A stretch of 64,000 bases of DNA from Lactococcus allomyrinae (GCF_003627095.1 NZ_CP032627.1:682001-746000), one strand, 5' to 3'; counted from the stretch's first letter, positions 47,231-56,509 are shown. Numbers and translations: made by a program. Notes: generated by a model not told the origin, from the sequence alone.

Positions 47231-47254
47231 GGTTTTGACAGGACTGTCAAAACC
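47231..47254. promoter_or_regulatory. 11-bp palindrome GGTTTTGACAG / CTGTCAAAACC
   Basis: Perfect arms with a two-base centre, in the 5' region of the ABC operon. It could be a second operator or a leader hairpin. It contains TGTCA/TGACA but differs from the dispersed palindrome. Confidence 0.6.
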
Positions 47255-47282
47255 CTTATTATCAGCAGAAATCAGGAAAATT

Positions 47283-48278
47283 ATGGAAAAAATGATAGAG
47301 GTTAATGAACTCAGTAAAAGCTTCAAAAAAACAATTAAACAATCTGGTTTAAAAGGAGCCGTTAAATCTCTTTTCAATCCAGAGTATGAAACCTTTGAAG
47401 CAGTAAAAAATCTAACTTTTGATGTAAAAAAAGGGGAGATTCTTGGCTTTATTGGTGCAAATGGTGCGGGTAAATCTACAACAATTAAGATGTTAACAGG
47501 GATTCTAACTCCGACGAGCGGAACTTGCACGATTAATGGAAAAATCCCGCAAGAAAATCGTACCGAATATGTTAAAGAAATCGGTGTTGTATTTGGTCAA
47601 CGTACGCAACTTTGGTGGGATTTGGCACTACAAGAAACTTATAGTGTGCTTAAAGAAATTTATGAAGTACCCGACAAACAATTTGAAAAACGCATGGATT
47701 TTCTCAATGAAGTGCTTGAATTGCAAGAGTTTATCAAGGACCCTGTCCGTACACTTTCACTTGGTCAACGGATGCGAGCAGATATTGCAGCAAGTCTTCT
47801 ACATAGTCCCAAAGTATTGTTTTTAGATGAGCCAACCATAGGACTCGATGTCGCGGTCAAGGATAATATTAGAAAAGCGATTATGCAAATTAATCAAGAA
47901 GAACAAACAACGATTATCCTAACGACACATGACCTTGCGGACATTGAACTACTTTGCAATCGAATTTATATGATTGATAAAGGAGAAGCAATGTTTGATG
48001 GTTCTGTCAGCCAATTAAAATCGACATTTGGAAAGATTCACGAGGTTGATTTTGAATTGTTCAGCGAAGAAGAGGTAAAAAAGGTTAATTTTACTAGCTT
48101 TTCAGAAGTTGAAGTCGAACAAATGGGGCGACAGATAAAAGTTCGATTTGATGCGACAAAAATTACAGTGCCACAGCTTTTGCACTCTGTGATGAGTCAA
48201 GCTCAAGTGGTGGATGTTTCAGTTAAAGATGCTGATATTGAGGAAATTATTCGTAGATTTTTTAGAAAGGAGATTTAG
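47283..48278 (+). CDS. ABC-2 type transporter ATP-binding protein
   Basis: 331 residues from ATG at 47283 (AGGA six bases upstream; earlier codons lie in the operator region). Walker A GANGAGKSTT, signature LSLGQRMRAD, Walker B VLFLDEPTIGLD, H-loop TTHDLAD. The Q-loop VFGQRTQLWWDL is typical of NatA/YhaQ-like exporters with two distinct membrane subunits, as follow here. Substrate unknown. Confidence 0.92.
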   Translation: MEKMIEVNELSKSFKKTIKQSGLKGAVKSLFNPEYETFEAVKNLTFDVKKGEILGFIGANGAGKSTTIKMLTGILTPTSGTCTINGKIPQENRTEYVKEIGVVFGQRTQLWWDLALQETYSVLKEIYEVPDKQFEKRMDFLNEVLELQEFIKDPVRTLSLGQRMRADIAASLLHSPKVLFLDEPTIGLDVAVKDNIRKAIMQINQEEQTTIILTTHDLADIELLCNRIYMIDKGEAMFDGSVSQLKSTFGKIHEVDFELFSEEEVKKVNFTSFSEVEVEQMGRQIKVRFDATKITVPQLLHSVMSQAQVVDVSVKDADIEEIIRRFFRKEI

Positions 48279-48279
48279 A

Positions 48280-49107
48280 GTGAGAGGATTTTATTATAAC
48301 TTTAGAAAATATCGTCCATTCCTACGTGCGGGAGTTCAAGGTCTGATGGCATATCGGATGGATTTTTTGATTTACAGGTTGGGCGATATTATGGGAGCCG
48401 TTGTTACTTTCTTTCTATGGCAAGCTGTTTTTCTGAGTTCATCACGTACCAATCTGAACGGTTTTACCGTCCAAGAAATGACACTTTATGTTTTTTTGAG
48501 TTTTTTTACCTCTCAACTTTCATATTCAGACGGAGCTTGGGCGCTTGGGGATGAAGTGAAAGATGGATCAGTTGCGATGCGCCTTTTGAAACCTGTTAAT
48601 TTTAATGCAACTTTTTTGTTCAACGAATTGGGCGGAAAATCTGTTGCGATTGGAATGCTTAGTGTACCGATTTTTGGTGGTGTTTTACTCTATCAATTTT
48701 TGCATCCTACAACGGTAAGTTTTAGTTTCGTTAATTTTGCTTTATTTCTTTTGAGTTCAATATTTGCTTATTTTATCAATTTTTATTTTAATCTATGCTA
48801 TGGTTTCACAGCGTTTGTGTTCCAAAATTTGTGGGGAGCCAATGTTTTGAAAAGTGCAGTCGTTGCTTTTATGTCGGGTTCGTTGATTCCGTTGAGCTTT
48901 TTTCCACCAGCTATTGGACATATATTGGGCTTATTACCTTTTTCTAGTTTGATTTACACACCAGTGATGATTTATTTAGGGAAAGAAAATACGAGCCAAA
49001 TTTTAATCGCTTTTGCTATTCAAGTCGTTTGGCTTTTAATTTTCATGGGATTATCAAAGTTAATTTGGCGCAGTACCATAAAGCGTCTCAATGTGCAAGG
49101 GGGTTAA
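48280..49107 (+). CDS. ABC-2 type transporter permease (first subunit)
   Basis: 275 residues from GTG at 48280 (AAAGGAG eight bases upstream). Six membrane helices; RAGVQGLMAYRMDFLIYRLGDIMGA and DGAWALGDEVKDGSVAMRLLKPVNF are hallmarks of the paired ABC-2 permease family PF06182. A G5 run near its end (GGGGGTTAA) is read without frameshift. Begins one base after the ATPase stop. Confidence 0.88.
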   Translation: MRGFYYNFRKYRPFLRAGVQGLMAYRMDFLIYRLGDIMGAVVTFFLWQAVFLSSSRTNLNGFTVQEMTLYVFLSFFTSQLSYSDGAWALGDEVKDGSVAMRLLKPVNFNATFLFNELGGKSVAIGMLSVPIFGGVLLYQFLHPTTVSFSFVNFALFLLSSIFAYFINFYFNLCYGFTAFVFQNLWGANVLKSAVVAFMSGSLIPLSFFPPAIGHILGLLPFSSLIYTPVMIYLGKENTSQILIAFAIQVVWLLIFMGLSKLIWRSTIKRLNVQGG

Positions 49108-49154
49108 AGTAAGTTGGAACGACGATTTAAGCAGAGTAAAACATTGGAGGAACT

Positions 49155-49939
49155 ATGAAAAGAATTTTAAGATTAGAAAAAATCTTTGCCGCACAATATC
49201 TCAAACAATTGATGGAGTACAAAGCAGATTTTTTGGTGGGAATTATTGGTGTTTTCTTGACACAAGGGCTAAATATTTTGCTGATTGGAATTATTTTTAC
49301 GCAGATTCCAAGTTTACGTGGCTGGAGTTTACCTGAGATTATTTTTATTTATGGCTATGGCTCGCTTCCCAAAGGGATTGACCATGTGCTAACAGATAAT
49401 CTTTGGGCGGTTGGACAGCGACTGGTCCGTAGGGGAGATTTTGATAAATATATGACGCGTCCGATTAGTCCATTGATTTACTGTGCGCTTGAAATGTTTC
49501 AAGTTGATGGTTTTGGTGAGATGTTAATTGGGATATTATTAATGGCAAGTACATGGCAGACTGTTGCTTGGACTCCACTCAAAGCATTTGCTTTTATTGT
49601 AAGCATTCCTTTTGCGACATTGATTTATACAGCACTGAAAATAATACTTTCAAGTTTGGCATTTTGGATGAAGCAAAGCGGAAGTTTGCTCTATGTTTTT
49701 TACCAGATCAATGGATTTTCAAAATATCCTGTCACGATTTATAGTTTTCCAGTTCGATTTTTAGTTAGCTTTATCGTACCGTTTGCCTTTACAGCTTATT
49801 ATCCAGCGAGTTTCTTACTGAAAGGGCAAAATTTTGTTTTAAATATTGGGGGACAATACTTGTTTCTGTCATGTTCATGACTTTTGCACTCTGGATTTGG
49901 AATAAGGGAATTGCGGCATACGAGTCAGCAGGGTCTTGA
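49155..49939 (+). CDS. ABC-2 type transporter permease (second subunit), frameshifted
   Basis: Family like the first subunit (LKQLMEYKADFLVGIIGVFLTQG, VGQRLVRRGDFDKYMTRPISP), about six helices. The frame ends early at a G5 run (49848-49852). With one more G it continues as NIGGTILVSVMFMTFALWIWNKGIAAYESAGS to a stop at 49939, giving 261 residues, the expected length. Good ribosome site GGAGG. Confidence 0.85.
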
Positions 49940-50254
49940 GATAAGGGTTGAAAAAACTTTGATAAACGATACTTATACTAGTTTACCTCTAATTTTGCGT
50001 AAGCGAATTTGGTAGTTGAACTGCAAATATACTGTCTTTTGCTCTTGCAAGCTTCGCTTGCTAAGCAAACGAACAGCGTAGTGAGCGAAATGAACGTAGA
50101 CCGTTCTGCGAACGGCGCACAATGCGACGATTGGGAAAAAACTTGCTTTTCTTATCCGCCACCATAACGCGTTGTGTTAAGCGCAAGAAATGGTTGGAAT
50201 TTACGCAAACTTTAATTTTTAAAGGGAAATTTTAGAAATTAAACAGTATTAAAT
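49940..50254. other. GC-richer intergenic region with hairpins
   Basis: No gene. It contains perfect hairpins GCAAGC-ttc-GCTTGC (50047-50061) and CCGTTC-tgc-GAACGG (50101-50115). Near the 3' end are three blocks shared in order with 25641-25692 (TTGTGT-Y-AAGCGCAAG, TTWACGCAAA, ACAGTATTAAAT). It may be a degenerate repeat element. Confidence 0.45.
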
Positions 50255-50902
50255 TTAGCGACATAACGAAAAAGTCTTGATTTCTCTAACACCTGAATCT
50301 TTAAGAAGATGAGCAGCGTGCTGTAAGGTTGCTCCTGTGGTGTAAATATCATCGACTAAGAGGACTTTTTTAGGAAGGATTGCGTTTTCTATAATAGAAA
50401 ACGTATTTTTTGAGTTTAAGCGGGATTTTCTATTGAGAGAACTTTGAGCTAGGGTATCAGATTTAACAAGCAATTCTGTAAAAGAAGGCTCCTTTAGAAA
50501 TGCAGAAACTTGGTTAAAACCACGCTTTTGATAACGTTCTGGACTGATTGGGATAGGAACAACCGTAAAGTTTTTGTCAAATTTTTTGAAAAATGAGCTA
50601 AAAATTTTATGAAGTTGATAATCTCCAAGAAATTTATAACGACTGAAATAGTCGTGCATTGCATTATTGTACTGAAAAATAGCTTGGTGGTTAATCAAGA
50701 TACCTTTACTTTCCCATTCTAGACAATCTTTGCAAATCTGTGAGTTCCCTGACTTATAACAACGTGGGCAGTGTTCTGCTGGGATTTTTATAAAAGCTTG
50801 TTGACAATCTGGACAGATAAATTGCTCAGGGGTTTTGAGAAGAAGCAAATCTGAAAAGCGATAATGAATGTGAAATTTAGTGTGACAGAGTAGACAAGTC
50901 AT
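50255..50902 (-). CDS. comFC: ComFC, competence-associated phosphoribosyltransferase-like protein
   Basis: 215 residues: N-terminal zinc-finger region (CLLC, CPDC, CPRC, CKDC) and a C-terminal PRT domain with VLLVDDIYTTGATLQHAA. Needed for DNA uptake through the competence machinery in relatives. Overlaps comFA by four bases, forming the usual operon. Confidence 0.93.
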   Translation of the reverse strand: MTCLLCHTKFHIHYRFSDLLLLKTPEQFICPDCQQAFIKIPAEHCPRCYKSGNSQICKDCLEWESKGILINHQAIFQYNNAMHDYFSRYKFLGDYQLHKIFSSFFKKFDKNFTVVPIPISPERYQKRGFNQVSAFLKEPSFTELLVKSDTLAQSSLNRKSRLNSKNTFSIIENAILPKKVLLVDDIYTTGATLQHAAHLLKDSGVREIKTFSLCR

Positions 50903-52170
50903 AAAACACCACCTCCACGGTTTGATTTTTTGATTTCCTGAACGGCTTTAAGCATGGCTCTAGTTCGTCCTTCGTGAAAAAAGTAGACTAATCCATCAGG
51001 GCGTGTGCTTGAGCGTCCAACTCGTCCTGCTATTTGGATAAGGGCTGATTTTGTAAAATTAGTGTGATGAGCGAAGAGGACAAATACGTCTATTTCTGGG
51101 AAAGTAACTCCTCGCTCTAAAATACTTGTGGTAACAAGGATAGAGTAGTTTCCTGAACGAAAGTCTTCAACTATATTTAAGCGCTGCTTGCTTTTGGAGG
51201 ATACAAATGCAATTTTTTCTTCTGGAAATTTTTGTTTTAACTTTTTTGTAAATGATTCTCCAAATCTAATCTCAGGTACAAAAATAAGAAGTGGAAAACG
51301 GCTTACTCTCTGCTTTTTTAAACATTGGATAAATTTTGTATGCCATAAAAGTTTTGGAACTGTGAGTTTACCTCCATGAAAACGTTGGGTTAATTCAAGT
51401 TGATGGAGAGCTCCGATTTTGATTTGATGCTCTAAGAAGTCGGTGGTTGTGGCAGTCAGGTAAACCAAACAAGAATCAGGTTTTCTTGCATTTTCTACAG
51501 CGAAATAAAGCATTGGATTATCTGCAAAAGGAAAGGCATCAACTTCGTCAACAATCAATAAATCAAAAGCATCACGAAATCGTAAGAGTTGATGCGTGGT
51601 GGCAATCACAAGCGGTGCACGAAAATAAGGTTGACTTTCGCTATGCAAGAGAGATATTTTACAAGAAAAATCACGAGAAAATCGTTTATGTAGCTCGATA
51701 CAGACATCAATTCGAGGACTGACAACTGCGACACTTTTTCCATCTCTTAAATATTGATTGATGATTGGGTAGACCATCTCTGTCTTTCCTGCACCTGTGA
51801 CAGCTCTGACAAGAATCTGTGAGCGCTGATGGCAATCTGTGATAAGGCTGTCAGCGATTTTTTGCTGTTCTGATGTTAGTTTCCCTGACCAAAGAAGATA
51901 AGGATGTGCAATAAAATTTTGCTGAGGAAAATGATAGAGCGATTCATCAGATTGTACTCTCCCTAAGTTAATACAAGTTGGACAATAAAAACATCCCAGA
52001 GGAAGTTGAACCATAACTTTTTTGTGAACGCTGCCACATCGCAAACATTTAATGCTGTCAGTGCTGACAGCAGTCATGGTAGGAGATTGGTTAAAATCAG
52101 TCTTGCTGACAGAATGTCTGATACGATTAAAATCGGCTGTTAGTAATAATCGTCCATATAAATCTTTCAT
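50899..52170 (-). CDS. comFA: ComFA, DEAD-type helicase/translocase of competence
   Basis: 423 residues. Zinc motif CLRCGSV..CFYCPTC, Walker A VTGAGKTEM, DEVD box LLIVDEVD, and C-terminal motif VI QIAGRVGRSS. It pulls single-stranded DNA into the cell. AVSTDSIKCL is encoded by a palindrome copy. Whether the organism is naturally competent is not shown by this window; the pair is intact. Confidence 0.95.
   Translation of the reverse strand: MKDLYGRLLLTADFNRIRHSVSKTDFNQSPTMTAVSTDSIKCLRCGSVHKKVMVQLPLGCFYCPTCINLGRVQSDESLYHFPQQNFIAHPYLLWSGKLTSEQQKIADSLITDCHQRSQILVRAVTGAGKTEMVYPIINQYLRDGKSVAVVSPRIDVCIELHKRFSRDFSCKISLLHSESQPYFRAPLVIATTHQLLRFRDAFDLLIVDEVDAFPFADNPMLYFAVENARKPDSCLVYLTATTTDFLEHQIKIGALHQLELTQRFHGGKLTVPKLLWHTKFIQCLKKQRVSRFPLLIFVPEIRFGESFTKKLKQKFPEEKIAFVSSKSKQRLNIVEDFRSGNYSILVTTSILERGVTFPEIDVFVLFAHHTNFTKSALIQIAGRVGRSSTRPDGLVYFFHEGRTRAMLKAVQEIKKSNRGGGVL
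52055..52070. repeat. TGTCAG-TG-CTGACA palindrome in comFA
   Basis: Perfect copy; read as VSTDS on the comFA strand. A further CTGACAG lies 34 bases away. Confidence 0.85.
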
Positions 52171-52302
52171 AAATAGTTATACGTAAATTTTTGCTTGATG
52201 TAACGTGTATTTTAAATATTACAAACGTTAAATTATTATGTGTTTTTGTTAAAATTTGTTTAAATAGAGTTAATAGGAAATACTAAAAATGGAGGGAAAG
52301 CT

Positions 52303-54030
52303 ATGAAATCGAATCATATTAAATCTAGAATGCTCAGAATTTTACTCATCGCAACAGGAATAGTTGCAGGTTCTTCTGTTGTCGTGGCGACAGCAACACC
52401 AGTAGAGCTTGCTGCTGCGAAATCTTTCATCAAGTCAGTGATGATTAAAAAAGATACAAAAAGTAAGAAAAAGAAGGGCGACAGTTCAAGCATGGAGGCG
52501 GCAATTGCAGGAATTCTCGGAGCTGCAGGGAGTCCATTTCCGGAAGAAATCCCATCTATTGAGTTTCTCACAACAACCTTGTCCAAGGTATCACCTTTGA
52601 CTGCACGTTTGGCACAAATTTCTCGAAATCTTTCAAAAGAAATAACAGAGGTTGTGCTAGGAGAAACTGCCGCCGCGGAGGAAGTGGATGTTGAAAGTCT
52701 CGCAAAGGTTGATTTCACAAGTTTGTGGGAAAGTGAAGATATTAACTACTTAATCACTCTTTTTGGCGATATTACCAAGATTAAGACTGATGTCAATGTC
52801 AAGGATATTCTTAATCAATTTGGAATTAAGAATTTTACAGGTTATGAATTTGACCGAACGGAAAATGAAGCAACGCTCTTTTTTGGGGTAGATGATTTAT
52901 CTAAAGTTCCAGCTTTTACAGCTGAGGAAAAAGAAAGGTATCATTTTGCAGAAGAATCTGCAAGCATTGAGCACGAGATGGGTCCTGTAGGAAAGCTGCC
53001 TGACGGAGTCATCCCGACGGCATGGGAGTATGTCACAAAAGACGGTAAGACCATATTTGCACATGGGCTTGATGGGGAATTTGCGGACGGCATCTATCAT
53101 GAAGGATTTGATGCGACGATGTTTTTAGCTGGTTCGACGGTTCTTCCGCCAGAGCTTGACTCAATCAATGGCTCAACAGCGACTTTCTTATCGGGAACGC
53201 AGAATTATAACGCGCACAGTTCGGGTACATGGACGACGAGTCCTACGATGGCGATATCGAACTGGGTGCTGAGCTTTGGCTTTAATCAGCAAGTCGTGAG
53301 TCCAGAAGACCATACGATTATTGTCGAAACACTAAACAATGATTCGTTCAAAGCGTTGTTGTATTCTCTTGAGGTTGGACAATCTGTAACTCTGAGAAGT
53401 CCACTTGAAACATATGCCAATCAATCACGAACCCCTGCCCTAATGAGTTTGGTAGGGACAGATCATTATGTGTATATTGTATTGACGAGGACTGCGGATG
53501 GTACAGCGGAGAATCCAGCCTTTCATTGGTTGAAATCTACTTACCATCCAGAAATTCCTGGTGAAAACGAGTGGTATCGAGGACTGAGGTATTATTATAC
53601 AGAGGTTGAAAATCTATATTCGGCAAGCTGGAATACGACGGTTAAATTGGTTTTACCAGAAAATGAACCAGAACCAGAGCCAATTCCGGAACCTATCCCA
53701 GAACCAGAGCCAAAAATCGTAGAAGAGGAGAAAGAAACGGAGCCTCAGATTGAGGAAAAGGTCGCAGAAGAAACCGAGGCAGCTGAGATTGTTCCCGAGC
53801 CAATGATTACTTTGACACCAACTTATAGCTTTACCTCTGATGAGCCAGCACCAGTGCCAATGGATGATGGGTTTGTTGTAGGTGGTGAGGACGTCAATAT
53901 GCCAAAAACAGGCGATAAAACTGATGAGCTTCTAGAAGTAGAAGGTGGCGCTATTGCGCTTGGCGCCGCAGCTGTCGCGCTTGAAGAAGGACTCAAAAAA
54001 CATAAAAAATCCGCTAAAAAAGAAAAATAA
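52303..54030 (+). CDS. Proline/glutamate-rich surface protein with MPKTG-like end
   Basis: 575 residues: signal peptide (RILLIATGIVAGSSVVVATATPV), a Lys-rich segment, a large unique domain, a wall-spanning stretch of E-P repeats (EPEPIPEPIPEPEP), then MPKTGDKTDE and a weak hydrophobic segment broken by Glu (GGAIALGAAAVALEEG) and a Lys tail. The sorting signal is degenerate, so anchoring is uncertain. The gene sits between comFA and yigZ, which are usually divergent neighbours in streptococci, and has no palindromes; it was probably inserted. Function unknown. Confidence 0.75.
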   Translation: MKSNHIKSRMLRILLIATGIVAGSSVVVATATPVELAAAKSFIKSVMIKKDTKSKKKKGDSSSMEAAIAGILGAAGSPFPEEIPSIEFLTTTLSKVSPLTARLAQISRNLSKEITEVVLGETAAAEEVDVESLAKVDFTSLWESEDINYLITLFGDITKIKTDVNVKDILNQFGIKNFTGYEFDRTENEATLFFGVDDLSKVPAFTAEEKERYHFAEESASIEHEMGPVGKLPDGVIPTAWEYVTKDGKTIFAHGLDGEFADGIYHEGFDATMFLAGSTVLPPELDSINGSTATFLSGTQNYNAHSSGTWTTSPTMAISNWVLSFGFNQQVVSPEDHTIIVETLNNDSFKALLYSLEVGQSVTLRSPLETYANQSRTPALMSLVGTDHYVYIVLTRTADGTAENPAFHWLKSTYHPEIPGENEWYRGLRYYYTEVENLYSASWNTTVKLVLPENEPEPEPIPEPIPEPEPKIVEEEKETEPQIEEKVAEETEAAEIVPEPMITLTPTYSFTSDEPAPVPMDDGFVVGGEDVNMPKTGDKTDELLEVEGGAIALGAAAVALEEGLKKHKKSAKKEK

Positions 54031-54042
54031 AAGATGAAATAG

Positions 54043-54074
54043 AGAAATGCAAAGCTGTAGAACTTTGCATTTTC
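54043..54074 (+). terminator. Terminator of the surface-protein gene
   Basis: AAATGCAAAG / CTTTGCATTT stem, eight-base loop. Confidence 0.85.
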
Positions 54075-54086
54075 TATATGTAAAAA

Positions 54087-54095
54087 TGCTATAAT
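54087..54095 (+). promoter_or_regulatory. Extended -10 promoter of yigZ
   Basis: TGCTATAAT 29 bases before the start; no clear -35. Confidence 0.65.
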
Positions 54096-54123
54096 TGTGC
54101 TAAGACTTGCTGAGGAGAAATAG

Positions 54124-54759
54124 ATGACTATCACGATAAAAACCGACTTTACAAACGAAGAAGAAATCAAAAAATCACGTTTCATCTGTCAGCTCGCGCG
54201 TGTTAAATCAGAGGAAGAAGCGCAAAATTTTATTGCACAGGTCAAAAAAGCCAATCCTCGCGCCAATCATAACTGCTGGGTCTATACGATTGGCGAGCGG
54301 CAGGAAATCCAGCGTATGAGTGATGATGGAGAGCCGTCAGGCACTGCGGGCGTTCCCATGCTTGAAATCCTAAAAAAGAAGGAAATTACCAATGTTTGTG
54401 CCGTTGTCACGCGCTATTTTGGCGGTATCAAGCTGGGCGCAGGCGGACTCATTCGTGCGTATGCAGGTGCTGTTAACCACGCGGTTGAAGCTGTTGGACT
54501 GGTAAAGTTGGTTGAACAGCAAGAAATGATATTGTGCCTTGATTACAGTCTTTATGACAGCTTACAGCGTTTTTTGACACAAGAAAATCTCGTCATCGCA
54601 CAGAGTGAATTTTTGACAGAAATCAAAGTGAGCGCATACATTGACGAAAACCGTGCTGACAGCTTTTTGTCAGCACTGACAGAGCATTTTAATAGTAAAA
54701 TCACCGCTGACAAAGGGAAAATCAGACTGACAGAAGTCGATTTTGCACAAATTAAGTAG
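54124..54759 (+). CDS. yigZ: YigZ/IMPACT family protein
   Basis: 211 residues: IKKSRFICQLARV, NHNCWVYTIG, SDDGEPSGTAGVPML and TRYFGGIKLGAGGLIRAYAGAV are IMPACT family motifs; the C-terminal half is the DUF1949 fold. Role unknown (ribosome or nucleic acid related). FLSALTEH is encoded by a palindrome. Ribosome site GAGGAG. Confidence 0.93.
   Translation: MTITIKTDFTNEEEIKKSRFICQLARVKSEEEAQNFIAQVKKANPRANHNCWVYTIGERQEIQRMSDDGEPSGTAGVPMLEILKKKEITNVCAVVTRYFGGIKLGAGGLIRAYAGAVNHAVEAVGLVKLVEQQEMILCLDYSLYDSLQRFLTQENLVIAQSEFLTEIKVSAYIDENRADSFLSALTEHFNSKITADKGKIRLTEVDFAQIK
54667..54682. repeat. TGTCAG-CA-CTGACA palindrome in yigZ
   Basis: Perfect copy with CTGACAG 13 bases upstream; read as FLSALTE. 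Confidence 0.85.
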
Positions 54760-54785
54760 ATTTTATTTGGCCATGAAAGGATTCA

Positions 54786-55277
54786 ATGACTAAAACACTA
54801 GCTAAAATTTTATTTATCATATATAGTCTTATTCTGATTTGGATTATTTTATTTAAACTTTCTTTTCATCCGATTAACTTTTTGGTAAATGTAAACACAA
54901 GAAGTCTCAATTTGGTTCCATTTGCTCTTTCAGGAGGACGGAGAGAAGTTTTACTCAATGTTTTTATTTTTGTTCCTTTTGGTGTATTACTGAATATGGT
55001 AGGAAGAAAAATTCCATTTTTATTAAAATTTTTGATAATCTGTGCAGTCAGTTTTTTATTTGAAAGTTTGCAATATCTGCTGTCCATTGGCGCGAGTGAT
55101 GTGACTGACCTTATCACTAATAGTTTAGGAGGACTTATTGGTTTAAGTCTTTATAGTATTGCTATGAAATTAGGACAAAAGCGCAAAGTTGATAGAAATA
55201 TTGTTGTTTTGGGATGTATTATGATAGTTTTCATCATAATCTGGATTGGTAGACTTTTCTTTAGACGAATGATGTAA
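54786..55277 (+). CDS. VanZ-like membrane protein
   Basis: 163 residues, four or five membrane helices; NLVPFALSGGRREVLLNVFIFVPFGVLL and FESLQYLLSIGASDVTDLITNSLGGLIG are VanZ family marks. Family members affect teicoplanin sensitivity or cell wall in some bacteria; role here unknown. Confidence 0.88.
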   Translation: MTKTLAKILFIIYSLILIWIILFKLSFHPINFLVNVNTRSLNLVPFALSGGRREVLLNVFIFVPFGVLLNMVGRKIPFLLKFLIICAVSFLFESLQYLLSIGASDVTDLITNSLGGLIGLSLYSIAMKLGQKRKVDRNIVVLGCIMIVFIIIWIGRLFFRRMM

Positions 55278-55353
55278 GTAAGTGTGATATTTATGTTAAA
55301 ATGATAAAAGTCGTTTTATTTTAGAAAAGACAAAATATAAGAAAAGGAACCCC

Positions 55354-56379
55354 ATGAAAATTTTCAGAGGCTCAATTATTGTTAGTATCATTGCACTTAT
55401 CGTTGCTTTTATTTACGGTGGCTGGGATGCACTTTTTATCACAGCGATTCTTGCTGTTCTTGAAATCTCTCTTTCGATTGATAATGCGATTGTCAATGCG
55501 AGGATTCTTGAACGCATGAGTCCGACTTGGCAAAAAGTCTTTCTCACCGTCGGGATATTGATTGCCGTAGTAGGAATGCGCTTGATTTTTCCCCTGCTCA
55601 TTGTGAGTGTTTCAGCGCAGCTCAATCCAATCGAGGCTTTGCGTTTAGCGCTTGAAAAAGGTAATCCACATACTGTAGGGACTTATGGATACATTCTCCA
55701 CCACGCACACCCTCAGATTGCGGCTTTCGGCGGTATGTTTTTGCTCATGTTAGCGCTGGCATTTTTCTTCGATAAACGCGCGCACACTTGGCTCAAACTT
55801 CCAGAGAAAGTCCTTCAAAAAATTGGTCACTTTCCTGCCGCAAATGCTATTATTTCACTGGCTTTACTCTTAGTTGCTTCAATGACCTTGACAGAAAATG
55901 CGCAGACGATTCTTTTTGCAGGTCTACTTGGTATTTTGACCTTTATGGTCGTTGACGGCTTTGGTGAGATGATGAGCCATAGCAAAGCAGCTTCAAGCTC
56001 TATGTCAAACTTTGTGATTGCCACAGGAAAAGCAGGACTTGCCCTCTTTCTCTATCTGGAAGTGATTGATGCGTCATTTAGTTTTGACGGCGTGATTGGT
56101 GCCTTTGCGATTACCTCCGACCCCATCATCATCCTTTTAGGACTCGGTGTGATTGGGGCAATGTTTGTGCGCTCGCTGACCCTTTACCTTGTCAAGAAAG
56201 GCACGCTCAACGAACTCGTCTATCTGGAGCACGGCGCGCATTGGGCAATCCTAACCCTTGCTCTTCTCATTTTAGGTAGTATCAAATGGGACATCGGTGA
56301 AGCCATCACAGGCCTCTTAGGTGGTGTGATTATTGTCGTTTCATTTATCTCTAGTGTTTTCTATAATCGGAAACATTGA
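55354..56379 (+). CDS. DUF475/TerC-superfamily membrane protein
   Basis: 341 residues, about nine helices with paired acidic motifs EISLSIDNAIVNA and DASFSFDGVIGAFAI, typical of TerC-like proteins, which are linked to metal (manganese) export in other bacteria. The Asp residues in both motifs are kept. GAGGAG-like AAAAGGA precedes the start. Ends before the terminator upstream of cas9. Confidence 0.87.
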   Translation: MKIFRGSIIVSIIALIVAFIYGGWDALFITAILAVLEISLSIDNAIVNARILERMSPTWQKVFLTVGILIAVVGMRLIFPLLIVSVSAQLNPIEALRLALEKGNPHTVGTYGYILHHAHPQIAAFGGMFLLMLALAFFFDKRAHTWLKLPEKVLQKIGHFPAANAIISLALLLVASMTLTENAQTILFAGLLGILTFMVVDGFGEMMSHSKAASSSMSNFVIATGKAGLALFLYLEVIDASFSFDGVIGAFAITSDPIIILLGLGVIGAMFVRSLTLYLVKKGTLNELVYLEHGAHWAILTLALLILGSIKWDIGEAITGLLGGVIIVVSFISSVFYNRKH

Positions 56380-56414
56380 GGACTAACGGATAGTATTTTA
56401 AAACTGTAAATATT

Positions 56415-56448
56415 TAAAAATCTCAGTGCAAGTTAACTGGGGTTTTTC
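56415..56448 (+). terminator. Terminator between the DUF475 gene and cas9
   Basis: AAAAATCTCAGT / ACTGGGGTTTTT stem with two G-T pairs. Confidence 0.75.
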
Positions 56449-56473
56449 ATTTTAATTTTTTCAAAGCAAAATA

Positions 56474-56482
56474 TGATAAAAT
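56474..56482 (+). promoter_or_regulatory. Extended -10 promoter of cas9
   Basis: TGATAAAAT 28 bases before the cas9 start, with an AT-rich upstream and no good -35. Confidence 0.6.
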
Positions 56483-56509
56483 GAAAGAAAACGTATACAG
56501 GAGAGATTT

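Noticed and set aside
47151-47282. N-terminal extension of the ABC ATPase
   Set aside because: It would translate the operator dyads; the ATG at 47283 has AGGA upstream and fits the family start.
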